Shown here: positions 12,284-23,751 of the stretch, one piece after another
Layout of the letters: the number at the start of each line of letters is the position of its first letter
Numbering within the stretch: position 1 is the first letter of the stretch
Notes under the pieces: generated by a model
The model's input: only the letters and a program-made list of their open reading frames with translations
Told to the model about the DNA's origin: nothing
Database searches by the model: none
Source of the DNA: Tubiluchus corallicola
Lineage: Eukaryota; Priapulida; Priapulimorpha; Priapulimorphida; Tubiluchidae
DNA: 64,000 nucleotides
Assembly: GCA_030141605.1 (NCBI GenBank)
Contig: JAQGDQ010000011.1
Coordinates: 186,001 to 250,000 of the forward strand
Reading direction: 5' to 3'
Made by a program: the position numbers and the translations under genes

Positions 12284-13639
12284 AGATTTGCACTAGATGC
12301 GCTGTACCTAAAAACTGTCTCATAAGGGTTTTAATTAGTTCTTTGCACGTCTCGTGTTTTTTGTGATTGCTCAAAATGCTCAAATGGAAAAAAGACAATA
12401 CCAGTGCATTTACTCTGCTTAAGAAGACATAAATAGAACTCTTGTGAATGCGAATGTGATTGTGTGTGAGGTGCCACAGCTTTCTTTAAATGCAGGGTGA
12501 AATTTTTAGCTTCAGATAAAGTAACATTCACCGTAAAAAGATGTTGAATTAGTACACTTGTTTATAGTTGAGTACGTAAATAGTCGAAAGTTGAAGACTG
12601 TATATTTACCTGTAGCACAAATATTGTCTGCAGTAGAAGTTAATTTTTTGCTTTGTCTTGTAGGAACCTACTAATACGTAAACATTGATAACCACTTGAA
12701 GTAAGTAGCATCTGAGTTTCTATGTCAACACCCTTTGTGGAAGATAATCATCTAAACATCAAAAACTGAACATGTGGAAAGTTTTTTGGAGAGGAAAGTT
12801 CTTTTAGTGTCTAAAAATATAGCATTATCACACTAAAAGCATTCACTCTTGCCAGTTATTAAGCTGGTGTAATCATTGCCTCAAACCCACAATCAATTTG
12901 CTTCAAACCCTAAACCAATCAAGTATGATCAGAATTGACAATTAACGTGTTAGTATTAATGACTCAGTCAGGTTTGTCAGCAAAGCATAAGATTAGAGAG
13001 AGAATGGTCATAGCAATCGTGTTCAAATGCTGATTTCATTGTAATCATGATCGTAAATTAATTGCGTCATCAGTAATTAATATAATTTTGTTTTTATAGA
13101 CAATAAATTGACTTTCTTCATAATTGAATGAAGTGTTGCATCTGTGATAACACACAAAATATTTTTTATTAGAAAAAAAAAATAATTTTTTTATTAAAAT
13201 TAAAATTCTTGTTTTTTTACCATGAGTCACACTATGTCGATTCCAGAATTGAAAACAATAAATGAAAGAGTTTTAACTCGTGCAACCGACTTTAATTATG
13301 TTAATATTAAGCCAGTTATGTTTTTAATATTTGTCACTCACATTGTGGCTTTACTATATTTTCAACACACTCTCAGTTTTAGTTCTACAGTTCTAGTTCA
13401 TTACCCTACAATCATACTTCTGCCTGCACTTTTGAAATCTACTCTAACTTAATTGTCTTTTATGCTCATAATGTAAACGCAATAATGTGTGTGTTCCCTT
13501 CCTTCGTACTATCCCTGATCTTACTGTTTTTCCATTGCATCATGTCTACTAATCCTAACCATTCTTTCATTTGCTAATTCATGATTCCTTAACAAGCAAC
13601 ACTTTCAAGGTTCATGCAGCAGTTCATTTATTTGGTTAA
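12284..13639. other. Intergenic, 3' flank of XPNPEP-A
   Basis: AT-rich sequence after the XPNPEP-A stop, which must include its 3' UTR. I saw no convincing gene, RNA or repeat boundary. An AATAAA at about 13256 is too far to assign with confidence. Confidence 0.5.
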
Positions 13640-14144
13640 TTTGCATTCAACAATGATTTTTCTAGAATTTTAAAATAAATTTCCCCAACTTTTTCATCAT
13701 TTTTCCCTGACCAAATATTGATTTTCCATGACCAAGATAAGCAGAAATTGCATTGCCAGTATACATGTTCAAACATTTTTGTGTATGGACATTCATACAT
13801 ATACTGATATATAATGTGTCGGCACTGTGGCAGTAGTGCTAACGAAAATACACTAATCACATTAAATAAGCTTTCTTAATCCAATCATTATTTTCGGAAC
13901 AGAAATCGAAACTGGGATTCTGCTATAGCAAAATTTTATTTGAATATGAATCGCTGAAAAATATATTTGAAAAAATATCAGTTCACAGTGATTATTTTTG
14001 CAACCCTTTCCAATCACCCTGACTTTTCACTCAATTTTCATCATTTTCCCCGACTTTGTTCCAAATTATCTTTTTGCCAGACTTTGCATGATAGCCAGTA
14101 TTTTCAAGAATTTTCCAGAATTTTTCCTGACCGTGGGAACCCTG
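13640..14144. mobile_element. hAT-like element (GGGAACCCTG end), candidate
   Basis: The right side ends CTGACCGTGGGAACCCTG, and both halves carry repeats of the CCCTGACC..TTTTCC type seen in widespread hAT elements. The left end is eroded and I could not place it exactly. A short ATTGATTTGATTTGAAT tail follows at about 14188. Confidence 0.45.
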
Positions 14145-14494
14145 TTTATTGTATGTTGATGTATTGTATATGTATTGCTGGAGTGAAATAAATTGATTTG
14201 ATTTGAATAATCTTCTCAATCTGCCAATGAGGGGTAACTTATATATTAAGTTTAGACTATTGTAAACGTGCCGTTATTGTACTTTCTTATTTTATCATAT
14301 TTTCTTAGTCTTTTCAAAGAAAATTATCAAACTTCCTGTAAAATGTGTTGTTTTTATCAATAAATTCCCTAGTGACATTTTGGATACTTCCTCAAAGGGA
14401 AATAATTTCCGTTCAGTAAATTCAAAAACATTTCTTCATAGCCGTACTTACATTGCTAGCTCCTAACTCTGCTTTTCTAAAAATATTCTGCACC

Positions 14495-15973
14495 TTATAC
14501 TGCTGATTGGCTGTCACCCTGTTCTTCCTTTACATCTGTGTCTTGATCTGATGACTTTTCAGATTTCGTACTAATGGTGGCTGATCCTGCCGAACCTGAC
14601 AATTCTTGGGATACATCATCGAATGATTCACGTGATGATTTTTGAAATACCTTCCCTTTCACCTTTAGGTATAACATGGCTGCAGCGACAACGACAATGA
14701 AGAATACGATTACTCCGGCAATGGTTCCAGCTTGCAAGCTTTTAGTTTTCTGTGCTTTTACCTCTGGTTTTTTGTTACCATCACTGTTGTCGTTTTCCTG
14801 TTTTCTATTTGACACATCTTCGTCTGTAGTAGTTTCAAAGTCTTCACTAGAGGTCCTTCCACTGTACATTGGTTCCAATGTTGTTTGCCAATTTTCGTCA
14901 GATATTGATCGAAGTTTCACATTTGCACGCAGCATGGTTAGATTGTCTGTCTGTATTTTCATTACTATGAGAATGTATTTTCCTTCGTTAGAGTGCCGAG
15001 CTGTTTCTATCATAAGAACAGCATCAAAGCACGTTGTTGCCTCACCGTCAATTCGGACGAGCTCAGCTTTTGTGCCACTAGTTGAGTGTGTCCTGTTGGC
15101 AAAACCGTCGTTGCCAAAATTGTTTTTCCACACCCAGAAAAAGTTTTGATAATCATTTGAACAAAATCTTAATGTGATGTTGATATCGGCAGCAAACAAA
15201 ACCTCATGTAGAGCTACACCACCCTCTCTTTCTACGCACTGATTACTAAAATGTTCTAGTTTGGCGTCCAATCGAATTGCTGGCCACCAGCAGTCAACGA
15301 ATTTACGATTCCATTTTTCAGTGTGGATCCACTTTAGGTTGCAATCGCAAATCATTTCATTACCCACCAGTATGACTGTAACTCTCTTAGAACTGTCTGG
15401 GGTTTTAAACGTCGGTTTATTAAGCTGCTCGAGTGTAGTATTTGCAATCTCAAGATGAGCAAAGCCAGGCTGATTTGACAAGTCGAATTCCACGTTCTTT
15501 AATGCTGTACAATTGTTGATGAAAATCTTTTTCAGTTTGCTCAACTTGCTGAATGCTTTTGCATGAATGGAGTGAAGTCTGTTGTTACTAATTATCGAGA
15601 GTTGTGAGATCACTCCATAAATGCCATTTTTGTGTAAAGACTGAAGGTTTGTGAAGCGTATATAAAGTCCTTTAAATGAACATCCCTCTAAAAATCTATC
15701 AGGTAATTCTGCATCGTTGTAGTAATCAATGTAAAGATTTGCTACTCTTCCTGCTGAATGTGAGGTCCAAGTGGTCAGTTGCTGTTTAGAAGCATCAGTG
15801 CAAAGAACATCGCAAAATGACCCGCTACGATGACCAGCACTTTTTCTGTACTCGCACTGTGAGACCATTTGATTAGTGGGTATAGTACCAGGTGCACAGG
15901 TTTTGTTTGACACCTGTGTTCTTGAACTGGCAATGAGTACTGATAGTACGTATGCAGCCAAAAAAGTGTTCAT
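14495..15973 (-). CDS. LRR and Ig-like single-pass membrane protein
   Basis: A single-exon ORF of 492 residues. Residues 1-19 look like a signal peptide. A Cys-rich N-terminal cap (Cys 26, 40, 54, 58) precedes weak leucine-rich repeats at about 75-200. A typical LRR C-terminal cap follows, with CDCNLKW and four Cys at 209, 211, 228 and 246. Residues about 255-365 look Ig-like, with candidate Cys 271 and 315 and SNEGKY near the F strand. An acidic Ser/Thr/Lys stretch leads to a transmembrane helix at 415-438 and a 54-residue acidic serine-rich tail. The architecture is that of LRR-Ig cell-surface receptors or adhesion proteins. I cannot name an orthologue. A splice acceptor sits 28 nt before the ATG. 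Confidence 0.82.
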   Translation of the reverse strand: MNTFLAAYVLSVLIASSRTQVSNKTCAPGTIPTNQMVSQCEYRKSAGHRSGSFCDVLCTDASKQQLTTWTSHSAGRVANLYIDYYNDAELPDRFLEGCSFKGLYIRFTNLQSLHKNGIYGVISQLSIISNNRLHSIHAKAFSKLSKLKKIFINNCTALKNVEFDLSNQPGFAHLEIANTTLEQLNKPTFKTPDSSKRVTVILVGNEMICDCNLKWIHTEKWNRKFVDCWWPAIRLDAKLEHFSNQCVEREGGVALHEVLFAADINITLRFCSNDYQNFFWVWKNNFGNDGFANRTHSTSGTKAELVRIDGEATTCFDAVLMIETARHSNEGKYILIVMKIQTDNLTMLRANVKLRSISDENWQTTLEPMYSGRTSSEDFETTTDEDVSNRKQENDNSDGNKKPEVKAQKTKSLQAGTIAGVIVFFIVVVAAAMLYLKVKGKVFQKSSRESFDDVSQELSGSAGSATISTKSEKSSDQDTDVKEEQGDSQSAV

Positions 15974-16899
15974 GTTTTTCTTTCAAAATGGAACGTCTGA
16001 ACTGCAACAATAGTGCTTCCCTTTCTTAAAATACAAGGAATATTGTGACATGGAGTTTCTAAATTTGAAATTAAGAAACAATGCTGGCGATTATGAAATG
16101 CAACTTTAGAATTAAAGCTGAATGATATGCAATTGTTGCTGATATAAAATTTGTTTGGAGACATTGCGGAGCAGCCGAAGTTGAAATTATGCAAGTAATT
16201 ACAAAAAAGTCTCGCTGTCATAGGACATTCCTTTTCGAAATTTGGTAAACTTATAGCAAAAATTGTGTTTTAGCATCATCAGCTGAGTCGGTGAGAGAAA
16301 AATATCGTTTTTGGTTGCAGAAACACGTAACAATTTATTGTACAGCATCAAAATTGTGCATTTATTCTGCTCTACAGTCTTGTTTAATTACTAGTAACAA
16401 CTTTGCTAATATCAAACAACAATAACAGCAGTTCAAACTTTTCTGGTGCAACGAAGTGGGGAAACAACATTACACTTAGGCCACAAGCTGTAATATAAGT
16501 AATGCACAGTTTTCTTCAATGTCTCCCGAGGCTTTAACATATTTGTAATAACTTTTCGGTGCTAATTATTAATATCTTGCTGAAATAAAGCTGCCACAAA
16601 AGCTTACCAAACAAACAGAAATCTTTTACCGAGAATCCAGTGCACATTACAAACAATGTTTATGAAATTGACATCAAGGGTAAAATGTAAAAAATTAAAA
16701 CATTCTCTGCACTTTGACTAACATATTACTGTCTACTGTAGAATCGAATATAAGCTTGTGCCATGAAATTAGACAAGTTTCACTGGCAGACAGATAAACA
16801 ACCATGAATAGCTCATGATTTAATAGAAAGGCAATAAAAATAATTTTCCAATTTTGTTGCCAATTCCAAAAACGAATGATTTTTTGCTTGATAAACAAA

Positions 16900-17022
16900 A
16901 GAATTCAGAATTTTTACAACTAAACTTGATCAAAGGAAGGAAATATGAAGCAGTCTTGATGAGCCTGGATTTGAACCAAAAGCCTGTGGAGCCAACAACA
17001 TGAGCAGTAGATCACACAGCTT
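16900..17022 (-). mobile_element. tRNA-derived SINE-like repeat (copy 4, diverged)
   Basis: On the minus strand a B-box-like GGTTCAAATCC (16967-16977) follows a tRNA-like arm. The downstream words TTTCCTTCCTTTGATCAAG resemble the body of the SINE copies at 48739, 55455 and 55780. The anticodon region differs, so membership in that family is tentative. Confidence 0.45.
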
Positions 17023-17730
17023 CCTGAGAATATGGCAGGTCTCAGTTCCACCCTAGTAGTCAATCACCTCCAACTGTAGCTAAATCATGCAAAGAAATCA
17101 CTAACCTAGTTATATAGACTTTCTTTTCAAATGTCATTAATTTAGAACCTGAAATGCTAATTACTACCACACAGACTCTAGGAAATGTTGACTCCAGGCA
17201 ATAGAGTTAAATTACGGCCTGCCATGGTCACAAAGCGCTGCGCAGTCTAGTGGGGTAAGGCTGTGCTAATATCCAAATCCTGATATGGTCCAAAAAATTT
17301 CACATTTCTCTAAAATTTTGTTCACTTTTGGTTTCAAAATTTTAATAATTGTGAGTTCATTCCGTATGAATTGATACTCTTGAAATTACTATGATATTTG
17401 ATAATAAATGTTAAGTTTCTAAGGTAGGTCTCCTTTAACCATAAATCACAGATTCACAATGTGGTTGGGCACAAGTAGGGTAACACACTACAAGTAATTA
17501 AAGCACGATTAATACAAAAATGGATGTTTTAAACTTGAATGTATCATCAATCCCATAATAAGAGACGATGGAAGTTACATTATGTAGGAATGTCTCACAA
17601 ATAATCACAGTAAATTAGGAAGATTACTCATGAACAACATCCAGAAAAACAATCAATTGTAAATATAACTGCTAAATCAAGATGAGTGAATCTAAAAGCA
17701 TTAAATATGCAGAATAATTATTAATCTAAC

Positions 17731-18035
17731 ATCGTGTTCAGTCTAGCGAGTTTTCTCGCCAAGTAAACTTGCCCATTCTCTTGCAAAAGTATTCAGATTA
17801 GAGAGCAAATCTTCCTACAGTAGGCAACGAATGACACTCACTTTTCTATTCACTGCTAGAAGTGTCACGAGTAACTCGCCATGGCCTTCACACTAGACAG
17901 TAAATTAAGTTGCATCAATTGTCAGATAGTTTGTAATTTCCTGATGACAGTAGCAACTTGCAAAGCAGTTCACGCTCAAGAGTTTGCTGTCAGAGAGAAG
18001 ACTCGCGACAGAAAACTCGCTAGTTGAAACACGCC
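17731..18035. mobile_element. TIR element family M2, copy 1
   Basis: About 305 bp. The left end TCGTGTTCAGTCTAGCGAG and the inverted right end CTCGCTAGTTGAAACACG form terminal inverted repeats sharing CTAGCGAGTTTTC. The internal words TTCACACTAGACAGTAAAT recur at 34741-35031. No ORF is seen, so it is MITE-like. Confidence 0.72.
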
Positions 18036-18745
18036 ATAAGTAACGATTCAATACAAAAGAACGCTTGTGCAGAGACCTTCGATTTTATAAATATTTAAAT
18101 GTTTCATGTTCTAGCTTGCTCAACTGATATGTACATCCACTCTTTTAAATTTTAGCTCATAACTCTGATGTCATATACAGTGTTTCTGATACTACAAGGA
18201 GTTTCTAGAAATCAAAATGATGATGGATTTCTTACTCTTATCATTCAAAAATTGTAGTCCTGTCTTTGCAGCTTTTATCATACGTTGTAGTCATGCAACT
18301 GACTTTAACAATTTGCAGCAATCTTTGTTTTTTGCACAAAATTCACATGATCAGCATTACAAATAAGAACAAAATAGTGTTCTGTTACTCATTGGCCAGA
18401 TTTGAACTCCGCTTTTGTGAACACAGAACCCAGATCATTGAAATAGCAGGCTTAATTCTTCAATAAAAATTGCAAGTGTGTCCGTTAGCATTGTGTTGAA
18501 AGAAGTAAACGTCACAAAGTTTCAATGTTTTTCCTGAAGTTTAACTAAAAAGTCAACATGTCTCGTATCCGAAGAAGAATAAAAATATGTTTTCAAGCTG
18601 CTGCACCACGAAAGTGCCAATCGTATAAAATGCGTGCATAATTTGTGCGAAATAACAAGTACTCAAGGCAAAAACCTTTCATAACAACAAGACAAAAACG
18701 CTGTTTAACAATTGGTGTTCTAGATATGAATAAGACTTTGATGTT
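18036..18745. other. Intergenic, 3' side of BPNT1
   Basis: AT-rich and without a convincing gene. It must contain the BPNT1 3' UTR, since the BPNT1 stop is at its right edge on the minus strand. Confidence 0.5.
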
Positions 18746-19675
18746 TCATGCAGGAAGTGCATCCCTCACGGACTGAGGTATCTTCTTCAAATACCAGTCA
18801 TGATTACTGCATGTGGCCAGCACGCCACCCGTGTTCGGCCATTTCACGGTGCGCTCATATGTTATGTTGTTACCGTGTATGTCTGTCAGTTTTCCACCAA
18901 TTGCGTGAAGGATCGCTTCCGGGGCACAAGTGTCCCACTTCTTGCATCCTGGGCTACCGAATACATAAGCATGTGCTATGCCTTCAATTACCAACATCAC
19001 CTTGTGGCCACACCCGCCGGCATATATGACTTCATCAGCAGCAACTGCCTCCACAGATTCTCTCACTGTTTTATTTGAATGTGACCTTGTTGTAGTTATG
19101 ATGATTTTGTCTGTAGGGGGTGCGTTCTTCTCCATTCCAAAAGCTCCAACGCCTATTACTCCCCATACTGTACGTCCTAAAACCGCACCTGGTCCTGCCT
19201 TGTAATTGTAATATGGTTGGTGTATGACACCGGCTACAGCTTTTCCGTTGATGGCTACGCCAATCAGAACCGTTACATGATCTAGCAATCCCTGAGTGTA
19301 TTCTGCTGTTCCATCTACTGGATCTACCCATATCACAACATCTTCTTCATTAATTGACGTTAGTTCACCTGGACAGTCAGCTTTCAACACTTCATCTGCA
19401 AGTTTGGTTTCGATGAAATGATCAGGAATGCTAATTGAAGGATCTAAGGATTCTTCACCTATAATGGCACACTTTGGAAACTGCCGCGTTAACGAAGCGA
19501 CGATTGACCGTTGTGCAGATCTGTCTGCTTCCGTCTGAAGGTCGTCCTTTCCGCCTTTTTCCACAACCCCGAGTTCTCCTTTGCTCATTATGTCTCGGAT
19601 GATTTGTCCCGCTCGATTAGCTATGGATACGGAGGCAGCTACCACCCGCATGACCACCGGGATACGCGACGACAT
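18746..19675 (-). CDS. BPNT1: 3'(2'),5'-bisphosphate nucleotidase 1
   Basis: Cytosolic BPNT1 hydrolyses 3'-phosphoadenosine 5'-phosphate, a by-product of sulfation, to AMP, and also acts on inositol 1,4-bisphosphate. It belongs to the Mg-dependent, Li-inhibited phosphatase family. The 309-residue product has nearly the human length (308). The metal-site motifs are present: Asp51 in TEAD, Glu74 in GEES, WVDPVDGT with Asp118 and Asp121, and KKWDTCAPEA for the second family signature. The coding region is one exon, whereas vertebrate BPNT1 is multi-exonic. A splice acceptor (attttgcag) lies 16 nt upstream of the ATG. Bidirectional ORFs inside it are shadows. The name is confident; assignment over BPNT2 rests on the cytosolic length and the lack of an N-terminal membrane segment. 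Confidence 0.92.
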   Translation of the reverse strand: MSSRIPVVMRVVAASVSIANRAGQIIRDIMSKGELGVVEKGGKDDLQTEADRSAQRSIVASLTRQFPKCAIIGEESLDPSISIPDHFIETKLADEVLKADCPGELTSINEEDVVIWVDPVDGTAEYTQGLLDHVTVLIGVAINGKAVAGVIHQPYYNYKAGPGAVLGRTVWGVIGVGAFGMEKNAPPTDKIIITTTRSHSNKTVRESVEAVAADEVIYAGGCGHKVMLVIEGIAHAYVFGSPGCKKWDTCAPEAILHAIGGKLTDIHGNNITYERTVKWPNTGGVLATCSNHDWYLKKIPQSVRDALPA

Positions 19676-20028
19676 GTTTATTGACTCACCACTGCAAAAT
19701 GATTTTCAGTCAGAAACAGCCTAGAAAAATAAACCCATTATAGTCGCATTGTAGCTAAAGTTCAATTTACACAAGCACATAGTCAGCTCAGCTTAATACT
19801 GATTCGGCTAACTCATCATATGGCAATCTGTACAATCTAGTAAATCCACCATCAACGGAAGTGGTAAAGTTTCTTGTCTTCCGAGTGAAGTGTATCAAAC
19901 AGAACTATGTTAATAACACTAATTAATACAACAATAGGATACTTCATAGGGACAATTCATACAAAAACAGTTGACTCGAATAACTCAGAGAGTCGGTGGT
20001 TTAGTTATCATGCATACAATCTTCAGAT

Positions 20029-20157
20029 AAAAAGTTTTGGCCAAGGTTTGCAAGTCCTCACACACAAAAATTAGTTTGTGAAGCAGATTAGGGTTAGGGT
20101 TAGGTTTAAGGATATGGTTAGGAAGTGTGGGAAGTGCAAACTCCTTCCAAAGTTTTT
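20029..20157. repeat. Inverted-repeat element with a central telomere-like tract
   Basis: The left arm (20029-20065, ..GGTTTGCAAGTCCTCACAC) pairs imperfectly with the right arm (20121-20157). The centre holds TTAGGGTTAGGGTTAGG at 20088-20104, followed by degenerate repeats. The size suggests a short foldback element. Confidence 0.6.
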
Positions 20158-21576
20158 CAAGCTAGCAAAAAATGCTACCTTTCTGTTATTTTATCAGTAA
20201 TCTATTCCAACATTTTTTACAGTCAGTACAACCACATAATTATGAATACTAGCACTTACTTTAGACAGGTCTTAAAGAACAGAAACTAATGCGCACTATG
20301 CACTAGACAGTAATGCCATTCAAGGCTACACAAATACGTAAAAGCATTTGCAGTAATCTCAACTTGAGCAAAGCTCACATGCAGGCATTACAGGGGCAAA
20401 TTCTTCAAGCATGACCTTTGAAATTTTGCTACTGCTAGCAAATGATTAAGCACACTGAGTGTTCTGAGATGAAAACTATATGTACACAATGTTCCATAAA
20501 ACATTGCTATAGAAATACACTGATGTGCTAAATATGCTGATGAAATCACAATGAAACGTGGTTGAGTGTTAAGTAATTTAGTAAGAGATTACACTGCAAT
20601 AACTGTTGGAAATGTGCACCGTGAACTTGCTGAGAAACGGTAGCGAAGCTGCAAGTTATGAAAAACACGCTGAAGTTCACTTAGTTTTACGCTTTGAATA
20701 ATATCTGTTATTTTGTTAAAAAATCACCCCACACTTCTGCATTATGACATCATAGTAATGTAAGAATAATACTTGCATAATTCCACTTTTCCTACTATAC
20801 AACTTGTTTTTTGAACAATCCTAACATAAGCATATCGGCAACTGTTTTTCTGCAACACCCTGTGCATGAGAAACCATCTTTAGAACCAGTGCCACCAAAA
20901 AAATGTGCAGAATGAATACTAAAACAATGAAAGGCTAAAAATGTAATTTTGCATTTTTTGCAACTTTAATTAAGAAATCAAAAAACAGAATTTAAATCAA
21001 ATTTTCTTGCATGAAAACTGTTCAGCACGAATAAATGTTTTATGCTGTGCAGAAATTATGAATTTTGTGCTTGAGTGCATACTCCTGCAACACTTTCCGT
21101 AACTAACATACTGGCAGTTTTTCCGAATTTAACTAGTTAATAACATGTAATTGGTGAGTTATGAAAATGAACTGCAAAATAATGAAAGCAATGCAAGCAA
21201 ATCGGTGAAATGGTAGCATGATAAATAGGAGTTTTAATTTTGTGACTGCCATAAAGAGACAAAATAGAACCCTTGTATACGATCTCAGCCCATTGTTTCC
21301 GCATCTTTCCTTTCGTGCATTAGCAAGATGTTATGTGGAACATTTATGCATTACTGATCGTTGGTGGGGACATCTAATTCCTTTCAATTTTCACATGTGC
21401 ATCTCACAGTTCTTTAAATACATCAGAACACAGTGTACAATTTTAGTAGCAATCCGCTAACATCGATATGTACTGCTGCTTTAATCTGTGTAACATCAAC
21501 AAGATAAAAAACATGCACAGCTGTTCAGCAGTTGGTGTATCATTGTAGTGCTGCAGGATGCACATACTGCACAATG
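20158..21576. other. Intergenic, nothing recognised
   Basis: AT-rich DNA between the foldback and the hAT element. ORFs are short and show no family resemblance. Confidence 0.5.
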
Positions 21577-21584
21577 TACTAAAC

Positions 21585-23019
21585 CAGGGTCAAACAAACT
21601 TTTTAGACCATTGACCACTTCATAGAATCCTTGATTTTCTAATCAATCCCCAGGCATGTACAAAAAATAAATATTATTAATAATCAAGTAGATGTGCAGT
21701 TTCCATAGACGTTAGTAAGGGTACTGCATACCAAACCCTGCTTTCCATATACATCAGTAAGGAAAATCGCATATCAAGCCCAGCGAAATTGCTATTCTGT
21801 ATCCGCTCCCCCTTAAATACAATAAAAAAATTAACACAACTTTTTATTGAATTTGTTGATATCATTAATGGGAAGGATGACTGTGTTTGATGAACATCGG
21901 CAAGGACATTGATATTTGTTTGGAGAGTAGGGAGATTCAGTCGTAAGTCGCCACACTCTTCCAGGTTCAGTCTGTTCCTCCGCATTGTTAACTCCTTCAG
22001 GACAGCACCATTCAAAATAGGTCTTATAAGACCTACAAATTTTCTGCTATTATATAAGCACAGACATAGCCAAATGATCACAAATTAGCTAATGTTCTAT
22101 TTAGGAGAATGTCGGCTGTCCAATCAAGCAATTTGTTTAAACATTTATAAGTGATTTAATTGGATAGATTAAGAAAAAAGTGTCATTTTCAGGCACTCCA
22201 ACTTAGCCTATTGAGTAGTTTAGTCTGGTGTACACTTGCGTGATTGCAGCACTAATTTATTGATTGCCTGCTTGCTACAGCCCAAGAGAACTGGCTGTTG
22301 TGCAGAGCTCCAGGAAAAGCCAACCGATAAGCTAAAGGGAAATTAAGGTTGATTCATCTTTTAACAGGAATTTCTTCTTAATAATAGAGTAGACTTGATG
22401 CCGAAGTGTATCAGAGTGTTGTGTATCGATAGTTGAAATTTTCTGCATTAGCAGATTTCACACAATTGATACTCTACATTGTTACAGTGCAAACATTGCA
22501 GTTACAAAAAGCTTTTATCAATTTATTCGTCAAAAATTGATTTTTAATTTCTCTAAAAGTAAGCAAACACATTTCACACATATATATAATTTTGCATGAA
22601 AATCCATTGTGTGAGGAGTAGAAACCTACAAAGATGATTAAATACAATGTAATTGCTGCTTAGTGAGAACAGTTTATCTTGAACCCATGCAAAATGCAGC
22701 AAACACTTATGGACCTGAAGGAGTTAAATTGCATTTTGTGGCTAAAACCAGTTTCAACCATGTACGAACTTGGGAATACAAGTAAAAATGGTTCAACTGC
22801 TGTACTAAGTTTGGGGTATTTATTAGCAGTATTTCCATTTCTCTAATATAGTCACTGAGGCTTTTTATTTCTGGACAATGATTCAACTTTTTGATCCCCA
22901 AGCGTTTATCAACCCCTTTTGGACCCCCAGGCATTTATCGACACCTTCTTGACCCAGAGGCATTTATCGACCCTTTGGATAGTCCCATCGACCCTTATCG
23001 GCCACTTTGGAGACCCCTG
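21585..23019 (-). mobile_element. hAT DNA transposon, internally decayed, perfect 8-bp TSD
   Basis: The 1,435-bp element has the left end CAGGGTCAAACAAACTTTTT and a right end reading CAGGGGTCTCC on the opposite strand. It is flanked by identical 8-mers TACTAAAC at 21577-21584 and 23020-23027, the target-site size expected for hAT. The minus strand at 21872-21991 encodes a hAT transposase C-terminal relic. Near the right end (about 22890-23005) a short tandem repeat with the core CATTTATCGACCC appears. It lies between BPNT1 and the HPS6-like gene. Confidence 0.9.
21872..21991 (-). pseudogene. hAT transposase C-terminal relic
   Basis: The minus strand reads RRNRLNLEECGDLRLNLP followed by about 20 more residues. 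This resembles the conserved C-terminal segment of hAT transposases and ZBED-type domesticated proteins, of the form RNRLdv..DmRlaLs. The frame is open for 134 residues, but the catalytic core is not present in the element. Confidence 0.65.
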
Positions 23020-23027
23020 TACTAAAC

Positions 23028-23751
23028 AAACTTACAAGAAATTAACATCTGAGACTGGTAATGGCGCCTTTTTGTCGCATTAGCATTATTACGCACTACA
23101 GTGTTCTTCTGTGATGTTAGTGTGACGTAGAGCTCAGTTTTGTGACATCACATCAGCGTCTTATAGCAATCGTTGCTTACACAAACGTGCTTGACGTGCA
23201 GGGAAGCTGGCTACCAATGCACAAAATGCGGTTAGTTTGTGACGTAAGCGATAGCTGTGTTCAGTTGCCATTAATTAACTTTTACAACATAATTATTCAA
23301 ATATTAGAAACAATTGCTAATTTTCGCAGGCACAAAATTGTATATTTTGGACAATAAATTAAAATGAGATTGAGTCTAATCAATCGTCCGGGTTTTCCTT
23401 TAAGCTAACATATGTCTAGCTAGTTTAAGCATTTGACTTCCATATTCATAATTTATATCACAGTAATATACTGGGAATCTGTTATGATTCTACTATTATG
23501 CTATATAATGTAAATTATTGGGTACAACATACAACTGCAATTATAAAAACAGTTGAAACTTAATACACAAAGCGAGACACCCGATTATAACAACGTTTAC
23601 ACTTATGTATGCAATTTAACATTACTTGTGCATTGTCTTTATAATCTTTAAAAGAAATTGATAGAAGTGTCAAAAAATTGTTACAATTTTTTTAAAATTT
23701 ATAATTTGAATAAATTTTATCTTTTTTGTTTGACAAACTGAACTTATCACA
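23028..23751. other. Intergenic, 3' side of the HPS6-like gene
   Basis: AT-rich; must contain the HPS6-like 3' UTR. No other feature recognised. Confidence 0.5.

Noticed and set aside
14676-15149. 157-residue ORF on the plus strand
   Set aside because: It is antisense to the LRR-Ig gene and shows no domain of its own.
20088-20104. Chromosome end
   Set aside because: Fewer than three TTAGGG units in the middle of gene-bearing DNA.
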